Below are positions 12,160 through 22,500 of a stretch of 35,795 bases of DNA, in pieces. The stretch is from Salegentibacter salinarum (lineage in GTDB: Bacteria > Bacteroidota > Bacteroidia > Flavobacteriales > Flavobacteriaceae): assembly GCF_900168115.1 (NCBI RefSeq), contig NZ_FUZC01000025.1, positions 1 to 35,795 on the forward strand, given 5' to 3'. Numbering within the stretch: position 1 is the stretch's first letter; each line of letters starts with the position of its first letter. The notes under the pieces were generated by a model, which had not been told where the DNA came from, made no database searches, and saw only the letters and a program-made list of their open reading frames with translations. The translations under genes and the position numbers were made by a program.

Positions 12160-14466
12160 TTAAAACCGGAACGTTAAATTCGCTGCAAAATTTGCCGGTA
12201 CTTGTCGTACTCCCCAAAAGGTCCAATATTTTTCATCAGTCAGATTATTAATTTTTAAGCCTATTCTCCAGGAGGGTTGATTATAAAATAGAGAGGCATT
12301 ATATACCGTGTATGCCGGTATGCTGAATACATTGTCACTAAACATATAGCTCTGACCAACGTGATTTCCACCAACACCAAAACCTAACCCCTTGAGTTTG
12401 TTTTGGAAAGTATATGAAGCCCAAAAATTGGCAACATTTTCAGGAGAGTCAACGGCTTTGTTTCCCTCTATAGATTCATCCGAGCTTTTTATTATGCGGT
12501 TATCATTATAAGCGTAACCCGAAATTATATTCAGTCCGGGAAAAGGGTTTGCAATTACTTCGACATCAATTCCTTTACTCACCTGTTCACCATCCTGAGC
12601 GGCAAAACCATCAGTGTTCGTTCGAATAGCATTATTGATGGCAATATGATAAAAACTCGCAGTGGCACTTAACTTTTTATCGAAAACTTCTGCTTTAATA
12701 CCTCCTTCAGATTGTTCAGCATAAACAGGGTCCAAGACAAACTGAGAACCATCCGGCTGGGTTCTTGGTGCCTGATTCTGGAAGCCATTCATGTAGTTTC
12801 CGAATACAGAAACATGGTCTTTTACTACTTGATAAACCAAGCCCAGTTTTGGGGAAAGAGCAGTTTGCTGAAAACCTTCTGCCCCTGCTTTAGCTTCTCT
12901 ATCGAAATGGTCTATCCTTAAACTAAGCATGGTCGATAATCTATCAGTCCAATCAATAACATCAGTTGCATAACCACTTAAGGTGTAGGAATTAACGGCG
13001 TTCCAACCTGGCCAGTAATTCGAAACCAGATGGGGATCTATATCCTCTTTTCTTAAGGCATGGAAATCCGTGCTAACATCTATTGTATCAATAGTGCCAG
13101 TTCGGCTGGCTTCACTTCTGCTTTGGAAGCTCCTGTAACTGGCACCAATTAGTACTTTATGTTTGATATTTCCTGTGGAAAATTCCCCATTGATGTTTTC
13201 CTGTAAGTTCGTATAGTTGTTGTAAATGGAATTCCAGTTGCCTGATTCCCTTTGTGCCACTGTAGGGGATAACCAGGTTGCATAATACTGGTAGCTATGG
13301 TCTACATCTTCACCTACAAAAGAGAATAGAGTAGAAGATGTCCAGTTTTCAGCCAATTGGTATTTTGCCTCTGCAAATATTTTTGTAGAAGCAGTCTGCG
13401 CATCAGCATCGTTATGGAAGAGGGCCTTATTGTAATCCAACTTTAGATCTTCGGGGCTGGTAATCCCTGATTCAGGAGCATACCGATTATATAAATTCCT
13501 GGTGCTATTAACATTAAGAAGTTCGGTATCCAATGTGAAAGTTAAACGATCTGAAGCTTTGAAAAGAAAGCTGGGTGCAATTAGGTAAGCGTCATAAAAT
13601 CCATAATCCAAAAAGCTTTTCTCTTTATTCAAGGCTGTATTTAGCCGAAATAAAACCGTTTTTTCTTTATTTAACGGGTTGTTTATATCCGCGGTTATAC
13701 GATTAAGATTATAACTACCCGTGGTATAGGAAATTTCGTTTTTTCTAGCCTCCATAGGTTTTTTAGTTACTAAATTGACCACTCCTCCGAAGGAAGAGAC
13801 ATTCCCTCCAAACAAGGTTCCTGAAGGGCCTTTCAGGATTTCGATACGCTCTACATTTGCGATATCAATACCGGAACGCCCCGAGGTGGTTTCCATCCCA
13901 TTTCTTGCATTGATCCCGACATTAAACCCTCTGAAGGTAGTGGCTAATCCGCCTGAAGGATAAATTATTGGAACTACACCTGTCGCGTTACGAACAGTTT
14001 GTCCTATATCAGTAACCACCTGTTCCTGCATAAGTTCTTTACTTATAACCGAATATACTTGTGGGTTTTCCAGGTTTTCTAAAGGCATTCGAGCCACGTA
14101 GTCCGTTCTTTTATCGGAGAATCGGTTGATATGATGGGAATTAATAGCGACTTCATTTAATGATTGAGTTTGATTGGTCAGTATAATAGTTCCCAAATCA
14201 TTTGAGGTTTTATCCAAAACTACCTTTTGAGAAAACCTGCCGTAACCTAAGGAAGACACCACTAAAATGTAGGTCCCGGGTCTGGCTTTTACTTCAAATT
14301 CTCCATCCTGATTAGTGGTTGTTCCATAGTTGGTGTTTTCCAACACTACATTGGCATAGGGTATAGGATCATCTTTTTGATCAATCAGCTTTCCGCTTAA
14401 TTTTACTTGTTGTGAATAAGTGTAGCTAGTAAATAGCAATAGACTTAGAAATAGAAATCGTTTCAT
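12160..14466 (-). CDS. TonB-dependent siderophore receptor
   Basis: 768 residues, the normal size of an outer-membrane ferric-siderophore receptor. It has a signal peptide (1-18, ending YSQ) and a CarboxypepD-like domain (about 20-105: SGKLIDQKDDPIPYANVVLE). Next is a plug domain with the family signature ATGVVPIIYPSGGLATTFRG, RGFNVGINARNG and ERIEILKGPSGTLFGG, and then a 22-strand barrel ending LKINNLTDEKYWTFWG and a terminal Phe. Energy would come from TonB/ExbBD encoded elsewhere. It lies 113 bp downstream of a PepSY membrane protein on the same strand, the usual neighbour of ferri-siderophore receptors. The actual siderophore cannot be read from the sequence. Confidence 0.93.
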   Translation of the reverse strand: MKRFLFLSLLLFTSYTYSQQVKLSGKLIDQKDDPIPYANVVLENTNYGTTTNQDGEFEVKARPGTYILVVSSLGYGRFSQKVVLDKTSNDLGTIILTNQTQSLNEVAINSHHINRFSDKRTDYVARMPLENLENPQVYSVISKELMQEQVVTDIGQTVRNATGVVPIIYPSGGLATTFRGFNVGINARNGMETTSGRSGIDIANVERIEILKGPSGTLFGGNVSSFGGVVNLVTKKPMEARKNEISYTTGSYNLNRITADINNPLNKEKTVLFRLNTALNKEKSFLDYGFYDAYLIAPSFLFKASDRLTFTLDTELLNVNSTRNLYNRYAPESGITSPEDLKLDYNKALFHNDADAQTASTKIFAEAKYQLAENWTSSTLFSFVGEDVDHSYQYYATWLSPTVAQRESGNWNSIYNNYTNLQENINGEFSTGNIKHKVLIGASYRSFQSRSEASRTGTIDTIDVSTDFHALRKEDIDPHLVSNYWPGWNAVNSYTLSGYATDVIDWTDRLSTMLSLRIDHFDREAKAGAEGFQQTALSPKLGLVYQVVKDHVSVFGNYMNGFQNQAPRTQPDGSQFVLDPVYAEQSEGGIKAEVFDKKLSATASFYHIAINNAIRTNTDGFAAQDGEQVSKGIDVEVIANPFPGLNIISGYAYNDNRIIKSSDESIEGNKAVDSPENVANFWASYTFQNKLKGLGFGVGGNHVGQSYMFSDNVFSIPAYTVYNASLFYNQPSWRIGLKINNLTDEKYWTFWGVRQVPANFAANLTFRF

Positions 14467-14579
14467 AATTATTAGTTGGATTTTTTAATACACTTTTTTT
14501 GTGAAATATATTTAAGAGAGGAATTAGTACTAGGTTATTATTTGAGTGACTCATGTTTCTTAGAAAAGTAGCCACAGTA

Positions 14580-16187
14580 TTACTTCTTATTTGTAGCGAT
14601 TGATTTTTGCTTATTTTTTGAATTAGGCTTAATTCGTTTTAATCTTAGGGCGATAATGAGGGTTGTAGCAGCGAGCACCATCCAAAAAACATCAATAAAA
14701 AAAATGTCATAATGAGCTTTTGCATAGGTTTTCCAAAACCAGTTTCCCGAAACAATTCCGTTGGCAATTGGAATCAAAAAACCTAAAACCGCACCTGATA
14801 TTAAAGTATACTTATTGGTGAAAAAGTTATCCTTCTTCAGGGTAAACAGAATTATTAGCACCAACCAGGAATAAAAGAAAATATGGTAGATGTGGGTCAT
14901 CCGTTCCGGATCAAAATCAGGGAGAAATAGTTTTACTGCAACAAAGGTGAAAGCTGTTGCAGGATAAAGGCTTAAACAGATGGAGAGGAAACCCCAACCT
15001 ACCCAGGCGTTAAATTTTCTCTTTTTCTCGGCAATATGTTTTTTGTCCCTGGCCACCAACCATATAAGGATTCCAGAAATAATCACGAAACAGCTGATGA
15101 TCCCAAGAATAAAATACACTATTTTCAATCCTAAGCCGCCGTAATCTCCAAAATGTAGGCGGGACATTACTCCTCTGGCGCCTTCAACATATGAGGTGTT
15201 TTCAAATGGATTTTTCTCTAATACAATCTTGCCAGTAGCAGCATTAAAAATTAATTCACCCTGCCCTATAAACTGCTTTTCATACTTTGGAGTTCCTTGC
15301 AAGCCTACATGCATATTCTTATCTCCATAGTTATAAAGACTAAGGGTTTTAATATTGAAGTCAGGCCAATGGGATTCAGTTTTTCTAATAAATTTATTCA
15401 GATCAACGGGTACTTCAGCTTCTTCCATCGCCAGAGGAAAATCTCGCTGGCCGAATCCGAAATCTTCATACATTTTTTCTAGATCGTCATCATATATAAT
15501 AGATAAAACAGGCGGTGATACTAGTGCAGTAGCAATAATGAAAAAAATGCCGGTCACCGCGTAAATAAACTGAAAGGGAAGGCCTATAACTCCAAGAGCA
15601 GTATGGGCATCGGTCCATATGGTTTTCAATCGAGCCCGTGGCCTGAAAACATAAAAATTTGAAACTATCTTATTCCAGTGTACAATCAGTCCTGTTATGA
15701 TTGCGAACAGAAAAAAGAAGGAAATGATACCGGCCAGCAAATAACCTATAGTTCCATATAAATTTAGCTGAGCGAAAAAGTGTAACCGATAGAGGAATTC
15801 CCCTATGGAATAATTACTTTCATAATCAAAGGCGCTCTGGGTGTCCGCGTCTATATAGAAGAATTCCCTTTTTACCCCTTCCTGCTGAGCGGTAGTATCT
15901 TTAGAGGCTGATAAATTAACCCTTAGCCTTCTGTCTTCAACGTGTTTATTAAATGAAATATCCCGGCCAAATGTGTCGTGATTTTTGTTGATCGAATCCA
16001 TTAGGATATTGAGGTTTGCGTTACCAAAACCTTTTTCCATTACAGGTTCATTTCTTTCCCAGCTATTAATTTCTTCCCTGAAAAAAGAAAAGGAACCGGC
16101 AAAAAATATTATGTAAAGACCAACACTAATTAAAATCCCGCTAATGGTATGGGTGTGGAATAGGATGTTGTATATTCTTTTATTCAT
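14580..16187 (-). CDS. PepSY-associated membrane protein, iron uptake
   Basis: 535 residues of the PepSY-associated TM-helix family, which accompanies siderophore receptors and is thought to reduce or release iron from the siderophore in the periplasm. The first helix FHTHTISGILISVGLYIIFF is typical, and paired histidines appear later in WTDAHTALGVIGLPFQFIYA and GVMSRLHFGDYGGLGL; such His may bind haem, which is inference. About four core helices surround two periplasmic PepSY-like regions. After residue 390 there are four more helices, so it is the longer form of the family. It is followed by the receptor gene and preceded, five bases away, by a small membrane protein gene: probably one operon. 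Confidence 0.88.
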   Translation of the reverse strand: MNKRIYNILFHTHTISGILISVGLYIIFFAGSFSFFREEINSWERNEPVMEKGFGNANLNILMDSINKNHDTFGRDISFNKHVEDRRLRVNLSASKDTTAQQEGVKREFFYIDADTQSAFDYESNYSIGEFLYRLHFFAQLNLYGTIGYLLAGIISFFFLFAIITGLIVHWNKIVSNFYVFRPRARLKTIWTDAHTALGVIGLPFQFIYAVTGIFFIIATALVSPPVLSIIYDDDLEKMYEDFGFGQRDFPLAMEEAEVPVDLNKFIRKTESHWPDFNIKTLSLYNYGDKNMHVGLQGTPKYEKQFIGQGELIFNAATGKIVLEKNPFENTSYVEGARGVMSRLHFGDYGGLGLKIVYFILGIISCFVIISGILIWLVARDKKHIAEKKRKFNAWVGWGFLSICLSLYPATAFTFVAVKLFLPDFDPERMTHIYHIFFYSWLVLIILFTLKKDNFFTNKYTLISGAVLGFLIPIANGIVSGNWFWKTYAKAHYDIFFIDVFWMVLAATTLIIALRLKRIKPNSKNKQKSIATNKK

Positions 16188-16192
16188 TTCAG

Positions 16193-16498
16193 TTAGATAA
16201 TGGGATTATAGATTTTTCCTAAGTAAATCATCAGGCAGGAGAACAAGGTGAGCAGCAGGTAGAGGCCCCAGACTTTCCATCCGTTTTTGGCCAGAAAAGC
16301 GAGAATTAAAAGACCGACCCAAAGAATAAAACCTCCAAATCTGAGAGTCATTAACACAACCAGATGATTTACCCAAAAAGCCAGCGCAATATGTAGCGAT
16401 TCAGTTACCATATAGCCACCAAGCATTCCGGCGGATATTTTTGCAAATCGTTGACTTTTCGATTTCGTTAAGTGTTTTTTATTTGCAGGCATCAACAA
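16193..16498 (-). CDS. Small membrane protein, DUF3649-like
   Basis: 101 residues with a basic N-terminus (KKHLTKSKSQRFAK) and three hydrophobic segments: ISAGMLGGYMVTESLHIALA, LMTLRFGGFILWVGLLILAF and VWGLYLLLTLFSCLMIYLG. In proteobacterial siderophore clusters a protein of this size and layout (DUF3649) sits beside a DUF3325 protein and a PepSY protein. The same order here suggests a counterpart, but I rely on layout more than on residue identity. The gene start overlaps or touches the stop of the preceding gene, and its stop is five bases before the PepSY gene. An alternative start is the Met at residue 3. Confidence 0.75.
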   Translation of the reverse strand: MLMPANKKHLTKSKSQRFAKISAGMLGGYMVTESLHIALAFWVNHLVVLMTLRFGGFILWVGLLILAFLAKNGWKVWGLYLLLTLFSCLMIYLGKIYNPII

Positions 16499-16824
16499 AA
16501 AATTAGTTCAACAATAAATGAAATGATGAAAATTGCAGATAGCGTTTTATAGGTAATGTAGTGCAAGGGAGCAAGTAGGATAACAACACTTGCTACGGTC
16601 ATCAAAATTGTTAAGTATAGAGAAATACCGGCCCCAATTCCAAAAAGTGGAATGCTTATGATAAACGCTATAAGCAATAGAGTATAACCCAGAAATTTGC
16701 TGGGCAAATGATTATTCTGAACCCATTTTTCGAGGAACAAAGACTGGGTTAGCACTGCTTTCTCAGAAGTGTTATAAAGGATGAAAAAGCCTAGGAAAGT
16801 AATAGTAATTACAAGCGTTAGCAT
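16492..16824 (-). CDS. Small membrane protein, DUF3325-like
   Basis: 110 residues with four predicted membrane helices: LTLVITITFLGFFILYN, LGYTLLLIAFIISIPLFGIG, ISLYLTILMTVASVVILLAP and TYKTLSAIFIISFIVELIF. The layout (helix, loop with positively charged residues, three helices) is that of DUF3325 proteins found with PepSY proteins in iron-uptake clusters of other phyla. The end overlaps the start of the next gene by seven bases. The assignment is by context and topology. The function within iron uptake is unknown, perhaps as partner of the PepSY protein. Confidence 0.75.
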   Translation of the reverse strand: MLTLVITITFLGFFILYNTSEKAVLTQSLFLEKWVQNNHLPSKFLGYTLLLIAFIISIPLFGIGAGISLYLTILMTVASVVILLAPLHYITYKTLSAIFIISFIVELIFC

Positions 16825-16932
16825 AGATAAACAGATCTTAATTAATATTGAAAATCAGGATACGAATACGTCTCTAGAAGATTTTTTCAGGAGTATAACT
16901 CCCAATTGATTTGTAGAGCGCTTTGTGAAAAT

Positions 16933-17271
16933 TTACGGAGGTGAGTTTACAGGAAACTCCTTTGGAAAAATCTTAACTGAGATTTCTTCTATTTTCGAAT
17001 TCTGAAGAAATTGGGAATGAGTACCATAATACAAAAGCGAAGTTTCAATAGTACTAGATTTGAAGTAACCTTTACTATTAAATGAGAATTCACCTTTTGC
17101 CTTAATGATAATTTCTTTCAAAAATTCTTTTAAAAGGCAAGCGGTACCAGAAAGGGGAATTCCCAAAATACCTATTAAGAAACCAATAACTTCGTTATCA
17201 TTGTGAAAAAACACTGAGCCTGTGAGTATACAGCACAGTGCAATAATCCAAGGCAAATTTGTATATTGCAT
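16933..17271 (-). CDS. Hypothetical small membrane protein
   Basis: 112 residues. Two hydrophobic segments near the N-terminus (LPWIIALCCILTGSVFFH and VIGFLIGILGIPLSGTACLL) are followed by a soluble tail of about 60 residues with strand-like pattern (GEFSFNSKGYFKSSTIETSL). I do not recognise the family. It is the first gene of the minus-strand iron cluster and is 108 bp from the next gene, so it may be the leader of that operon or a separate unit. A strong hairpin lies 37 bp upstream and a Fur-like palindrome about 85 bp upstream. Confidence 0.6.
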   Translation of the reverse strand: MQYTNLPWIIALCCILTGSVFFHNDNEVIGFLIGILGIPLSGTACLLKEFLKEIIIKAKGEFSFNSKGYFKSSTIETSLLYYGTHSQFLQNSKIEEISVKIFPKEFPVNSPP

Positions 17272-17307
17272 TGCTTTTTAATTATAACGGTTGAAAAGTG
17301 TTTATTG

Positions 17308-17343
17308 GAGTCATACAGTTGCCGCTGTATGACTCTTTTTTTT
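17308..17343 (+). terminator. Strong intrinsic terminator without an upstream plus-strand gene
   Basis: The perfect 11-bp arms GAGTCATACAG (17308-17318) and CTGTATGACTC (17325-17335) close a six-base loop and are followed by eight T. The shape is ideal for a plus-strand terminator, but the only gene nearby runs on the minus strand and begins 37 bp to the left. Confidence 0.8.
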
Positions 17344-17354
17344 AACTCGATCCT

Positions 17355-17375
17355 TATTAAGACTAAGTCTAAATT
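17355..17375. promoter_or_regulatory. Fur-like palindrome upstream of the iron cluster
   Basis: TTATTAAGACTAAGTCTAAA is an imperfect palindrome around AGACT-A-AGTCT. A related sequence (TGTAGAATAGGTCTAAATAA) lies 60 bp before the second PepSY gene at 33276. Both fit AGA-n5-TCTAAAT. Placement before iron-type genes suggests a Fur operator; this is inference. Confidence 0.45.
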
Positions 17376-17863
17376 AAAACAAATGTAATTATTTTTCTGA
17401 AGTAAAAAAGAAAGTGCGGTATTTTTTTACCTAATGATATTCACCAGGATTTATTTCGCGTGACAAAAGCTACTCCATCAAATCATCTAATATTCAAAGC
17501 TTTTTGGGTGGGATATAAGGCTTTTAAAAGAATTGAAGTAATAGTATGAGAGATTGGAATGCTCTCGTTTATGAAATTTGAACTTCGTCTTTTAGTTTCG
17601 ACTCTGCTATGAGATTTTAACCTTTTAAACGTACCTGTATTTGAGAGAATAATTGATCTAGATGCTTAGACTATCAATTGATTTGATAAAGAAATAAACA
17701 CTTAATTCAAGAATTCTAACCGTTATCTAATAGAATAAATGAGGTAGTTGCCGTTTTATTTTGTATGTCTATAATTTAATTTGCCATCCTAAAGTATCAT
17801 ATTCTCAATTAAATAATTATATATTTACCATCTACTTATGGATTTTATTTAAAAATTCCACTA
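17376..17863. other. Upstream region of the sigma factor gene
   Basis: About 490 bp without a gene, very AT-rich. I see no convincing -33/-7 pair for the sigma gene and no structured RNA. Confidence 0.4.
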
Positions 17864-18439
17864 TTGGCTCACGGTATAATAAATAATTCTCTTTTTATTA
17901 ATCGTCTAAAAAAGGGCGAGCATACTGCTTATGAAACTTTGTTCCGTCTCTATTTTGACAGGTTGTTTTATTTTGCGAAAAGCTATCTGGAAGATGAAGA
18001 TGAAGCTAAAGAAATTACTCAAAATGTCTTTTTCAAATTTTGGAAGAGTAGGAATTCATTAAGTATAGATTCTAATTTGAATGCTTACTTATTCAGAATG
18101 ACCAAAAATGAATGTTTGGATTATTTCAAGCATCAAAAAGTAAGGGCTAATTACCAGGATAACATTAAAAAAGAAAGAGCTGCACTTAACCAAAGCTCTT
18201 TACAGGATCATCCAGATTTACTTCTTATCGAAACAGAATTGGAAGCAAAAGTGAGTCAAATTCTTGATGAACTTCCTCCTCGTTGTAAACAGATCTTTAT
18301 TAAAAGCCGTTTTGAAGGATTAAAATATAAGGAGATCGCAAATGAAATGAATATTTCCATTAAAACCGTAGAGCATCAAATCGCTAAAGCTTTGCGATTA
18401 TTCCGAAGGGAACTCCAAGAATATATGGGGCTTTTCTAA
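17864..18439 (+). CDS. ECF RNA polymerase sigma factor, Sus-locus type
   Basis: 191 residues. Region 2: AYETLFRLYFDRLFYFAKSY, then EDEAKEITQNVFFKFWKSRN. Region 4: ILDELPPRCKQIFIKSRFEG and LKYKEIANEMNISIKTVEHQ, a helix-turn-helix. This is the FecI-like ECF family that is paired with FecR-type anti-sigma factors ahead of SusC genes in Bacteroidota. The frame has no ATG early enough; the TTG at 17864 is the probable start. An ATG at 17839 is out of use because a stop follows after four codons. The FecR gene follows 83 bp downstream on the same strand. Confidence 0.92.
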   Translation: MAHGIINNSLFINRLKKGEHTAYETLFRLYFDRLFYFAKSYLEDEDEAKEITQNVFFKFWKSRNSLSIDSNLNAYLFRMTKNECLDYFKHQKVRANYQDNIKKERAALNQSSLQDHPDLLLIETELEAKVSQILDELPPRCKQIFIKSRFEGLKYKEIANEMNISIKTVEHQIAKALRLFRRELQEYMGLF

Positions 18440-18522
18440 AAAAAATAAAAAAATATCTTAAAAAAAAGAAAATATGGAATAGGGGTAACCTTGTTCTGTA
18501 TCGTCTTATTTATATAAGGGTT

Positions 18523-19494
18523 ATGAGAAAAGAAGATTTAATACAGTTTATAAAGGGTTCAGGAAACAAGAGGTTTCAACAATCTGTCATAGATTGGGTA
18601 AAGACCTCACCTGAAAATCGCCGGTATTATAACCGAGTAAAGGCTGATTATGTAAGTAAGTTCCAGGTTGATCATCATATTGATATCGATAAGGAATTTG
18701 ATAGATTCCTTGTTAGGAAACAACAAGGTCACAATCAAAGAATTTTCTTTAAAGTGGCTTCGGTTATTGTACTTGCGCTTTTGGCAGGTGGTGGATGGTT
18801 TTTAACTAAAGCAGATTTATCATCTACTACTCCCTTAGCTGTCTATGAAGCCCAACCCAGTCTTATGGAAGAAATCACCCTTCCTGATGGCAGTAAAGTT
18901 TCTTTAAATTCAGGTAGTATTATAGAAATAGCTGACGATTTTAATAAATCAAATCGCGAGGTTTATCTAGAGGGGGAAGCATTTTTTGAAGTCGAGAGAG
19001 ATGAAGCCAGGCCTTTTGTAGTGAGCACCTCAAGTGACTTGAAGGTTAGAGTGTTAGGTACCAGTTTCAATGTCAAATCATATAAAACTGATCAAACAAT
19101 TGAAACTACGCTAGTGAGCGGAAAGGTGGAGTTATTACAAAATAATAGAAAAAAGTCGGGGATAGCCTTATTCCCGAATCAAAAAGCAACATTTGATAAA
19201 GTTGAAGATAGAATAAATATTGAGAAAGTTTCAACATTTAATATCACTTCCTGGAAGGATGGGGTTCTCATATTTGATAATGAGCCTATACAGAATGTAC
19301 TGAATAGTCTGGAACGCTGGTATGATGTTGAAATTAAAATTAAAGATAGTGTAATTAGCACTTATACATTCTCAGGAAAAGTAAAGCGTAAAACAGATAT
19401 AGAAGAAGTCTTGGAGTTATTAGAAGCTTCTTCTCCTATAAAATATCACTTAAATGAAAAACAAAAGACCTTTATATTAAGTAAGAACAATTAA
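18523..19494 (+). CDS. FecR-family anti-sigma factor
   Basis: 323 residues. The cytoplasmic N-terminal part (1-74) should bind the sigma factor. One membrane helix follows (about 76-94, VASVIVLALLAGGGWFL). The periplasmic FecR domain has the hallmark LPDGSKVSLNSGSIIEIADD and REVYLEGEAFFEVERDEARP with VVSTSSDLKVRVLGTSFNVK. The C-terminal DUF4974-type domain (about 245-320: DGVLIFDNEPIQNVLNSLER) contacts the N-terminal domain of the receptor. It receives the substrate-loaded signal from SusC and releases the sigma factor. It lies between the sigma gene and susC, all on the plus strand. Confidence 0.95.
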   Translation: MRKEDLIQFIKGSGNKRFQQSVIDWVKTSPENRRYYNRVKADYVSKFQVDHHIDIDKEFDRFLVRKQQGHNQRIFFKVASVIVLALLAGGGWFLTKADLSSTTPLAVYEAQPSLMEEITLPDGSKVSLNSGSIIEIADDFNKSNREVYLEGEAFFEVERDEARPFVVSTSSDLKVRVLGTSFNVKSYKTDQTIETTLVSGKVELLQNNRKKSGIALFPNQKATFDKVEDRINIEKVSTFNITSWKDGVLIFDNEPIQNVLNSLERWYDVEIKIKDSVISTYTFSGKVKRKTDIEEVLELLEASSPIKYHLNEKQKTFILSKNN

Positions 19495-19501
19495 AAAAGG
19501 T

Positions 19502-19527
19502 AAGGGAAGTGCGACAACACTCCCCTT
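19502..19527 (+). terminator. Hairpin between fecR and susC
   Basis: AAGGGAAGTG and CACTCCCCTT pair over ten positions with one mismatch, around the loop CGACAA. There is no immediate T-run, though TTTCTTTTT follows 20 nt later. It could weaken read-through from the regulator genes into susC. Confidence 0.5.
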
Positions 19528-19585
19528 ACTGTTTAGCATTGTTTCTTTTTGAATGAACCAGAATAATAACTAAACCTTCAAAACT

Positions 19586-22500
19586 ATGAAAAAAAAGTTG
19601 AATGGCCCTCTGCCTAGCTGTAATAGCGATGATTTTTCAAAAAAATTAATCAGAATTATGAAGATCTATTCCTTAATATTATGCCTTACGATTGTTAAAA
19701 TATCGGCTTCCAGCTTAACGGTATACGGGCAAAACATTGAGTTGAATTATCAGGATACAGAATTGAGAGCTATCTTGTATGATCTTGAAGAACAAACCGA
19801 TTATAATTTTTTCTATAACAATAAGTTGGTTAATGAGAAGGTGAAAATTAATATCCGCTTTTCCAGTGAGAATGTTCAGGAAGTGATGTCCCAAATTTTA
19901 AAATCAACGAACATTAATTTTAAAATTATTAATAATAATATCGTCTTGTATAGGGATGATTTTTCCGAGACCTCTGAATATAAATCAAACCATCCTTCAG
20001 GTAGGTCATTATCCGCACAGCGTCTTATAGATCCTTCCGGTTTCCAGCAGGTAGTGAAAGGAAAAGTAATGGATGACAATGGGCTTCCTTTGCCAGGAGT
20101 TAATGTAATAATTCAAAATACCAATACAGGAACGCAAACTGATTTTGATGGCGTTTTTAGTATCGAAGCCGGGGAGGGGGATGTGTTGGAATTTAGTTAT
20201 GTCGGAATGGAATCACTCACCTATCGTATCACTGACCTGGAATCCCCAATAGAAGTAGTGATGCTGCAAGATGCGGATCAGCTAAGTGAAGTATTAGTAG
20301 TTGCATATGGAAAACAAAGTCGGGCATCATTTACAGGAGCTGCAGTTGATGTAGATGTTAGTAAAATTGACGAATCTCCCTTGGCTTCATTTCAAGAAAG
20401 CCTTCAAGGTAACGTAGCCGGGTTGCAAATGTCAACCGAGAGCGGTCAACCAGGTGCAGCTCCAAATATTAGGATCAGGGGAATCGGGTCTATTAATGCA
20501 AGTTCTGATCCCTTATATGTTGTAGATGGGATTCCCGTGATTTCAGGCAATATCTCTCAAATCGCTACCAGTTCTAATACTATTGCGGGAATTAACCCAA
20601 AGGATATTGAAAACATAACGGTATTAAAAGATGCGTCTGCAACCTCTATCTATGGATCAAGAGGTGCAAACGGGGTTATTCTAATTACTACAAAGCAGGG
20701 AAAAGAAGGGAAAACAACCTTTGATGTAAGTGCTCAGCGTGGAGTTAGTCAAATGCTCATACCAGATCGGAATAAACCGCTCAACACCGCTCAGCATCTG
20801 GAATTACTAATTGAAAGCAGGGTAAATGCCGGGGACACTCAACAGGAAGCTGAAGATTATATTTACAGTAATGTAGATCGAACCATTGATACTGACTGGG
20901 TAGATGTAATTACCCGGACTGGAAATTATGAACAGTATAATATTAGCGCAAATGGAGGTTCAGAAAAAACACAATTTTTCGCATCATTAGGCTTGTATGA
21001 ACAGGAAGGGGTAATAATAGGGATTGGTTATAATAAACTGAATGCACGATTAAATGTAAATCATCAGGCAACCGACAAACTTAAAATTGATTTTGGGGTT
21101 GCTGCAAACAATCAGAAATTAAACACCAATAGCGACGCCGGTAGTGCTCATAACCCAGTAAGGGCATTGGCCCGGGTAGTGCCCTGGGAACCGGTCTATA
21201 ATGAGGATGGTAGTTATAATACTGATATTCTTCTTACTTATAATCCAGTAGGACTCGTAGAAGAAAATATCCGTGAAACCAAAATTTATGGAATTCTGGG
21301 GAATCTTAGTTTAACTTATGATTTTACAGAAAACTTGAGTTTTCAAACAAAAGGAAATGTTGATTTCAATTTAGCCGATGAATTCCGTTTTGATAATCCT
21401 GTTTTTGGAGAGGGTAGAAATGACGGTGGTAGGGGGCGAGCCTATAACAATAAAATAATTAATTATAATATCACTAACCTATTGAAGTACAACTGGAGGA
21501 TTAATGATGATAATAATCTGGATTTTACTTTAGGACAAGAAGCTCAGAAAATTGAACGAAGTTCGGTTTATGCTTATGTCAGTAATTATGGAGCACCTGG
21601 CTTGACAACTTTAGACAATGCGTCTGTTTTTCTCAATGCAACAAATAGTAGAACAGCATCCTCGATTTCCTCCTATTTTATTAATGCCAGTTATGCGTTT
21701 GGAAATAAATATTATTTGAATGCGACCGGCCGTAGGGATGGTTCTTCTCGTTTTGGTTCCGATGTTAGGTATGCTAATTTTTGGTCTGTTGGAGGGGCCT
21801 GGAATATTGCTGCTGAAGATTTCATGGAGAATGCAGAAGTTGTAAAAGAATTAAAATTACGTTCAAGTTATGGAGTCAATGGTAACCAGGAAATTGGGGA
21901 TTTTGCCTCCCGAGGTTTATATTCCACAGGAGCCGATTATAATGGTCAACCAGGATATGTATATAGTCAGCAATCAAACCCTGGTTTAACCTGGGAAAAG
22001 AATAAACCTTTCAATGTTGGATTGGACTTTAATTTTAATCATCTTATAACTGGAACAATTGAATATTATAATAGGACAACTACAGATCTTTTATTTCGAG
22101 TTCCTATATCGGCAACAAACGGAATAACAAATTTTCTGGCAAACATTGGTGAAATGAAAAATTCGGGTTGGGAGTTCGCACTTAATACTGTAAATATTGA
22201 TAATCCTGATGGTTTTTCGTGGACTAGTAATTTCAATTTTACTTCTAACGAGAATGAGATCACTAAACTCCAAGATGACGAAGCAATAGTTGACGGATAT
22301 TATAAAAGAGAAGTAGGAGAGGACTTTTATACTTTCTTTATGCCTGGTTTTGCAGGGGCAGATCCGGAAAATGGTGATGCTTTATGGTATACCGATGGCA
22401 GTGAAACCAATACAACCAATCAGTATAGTGAAGCGGAACCTTATAAACAAGGTAGCGCATTACCTGATTTTTATTCCGGATTAACGAACACGTTAACTTA

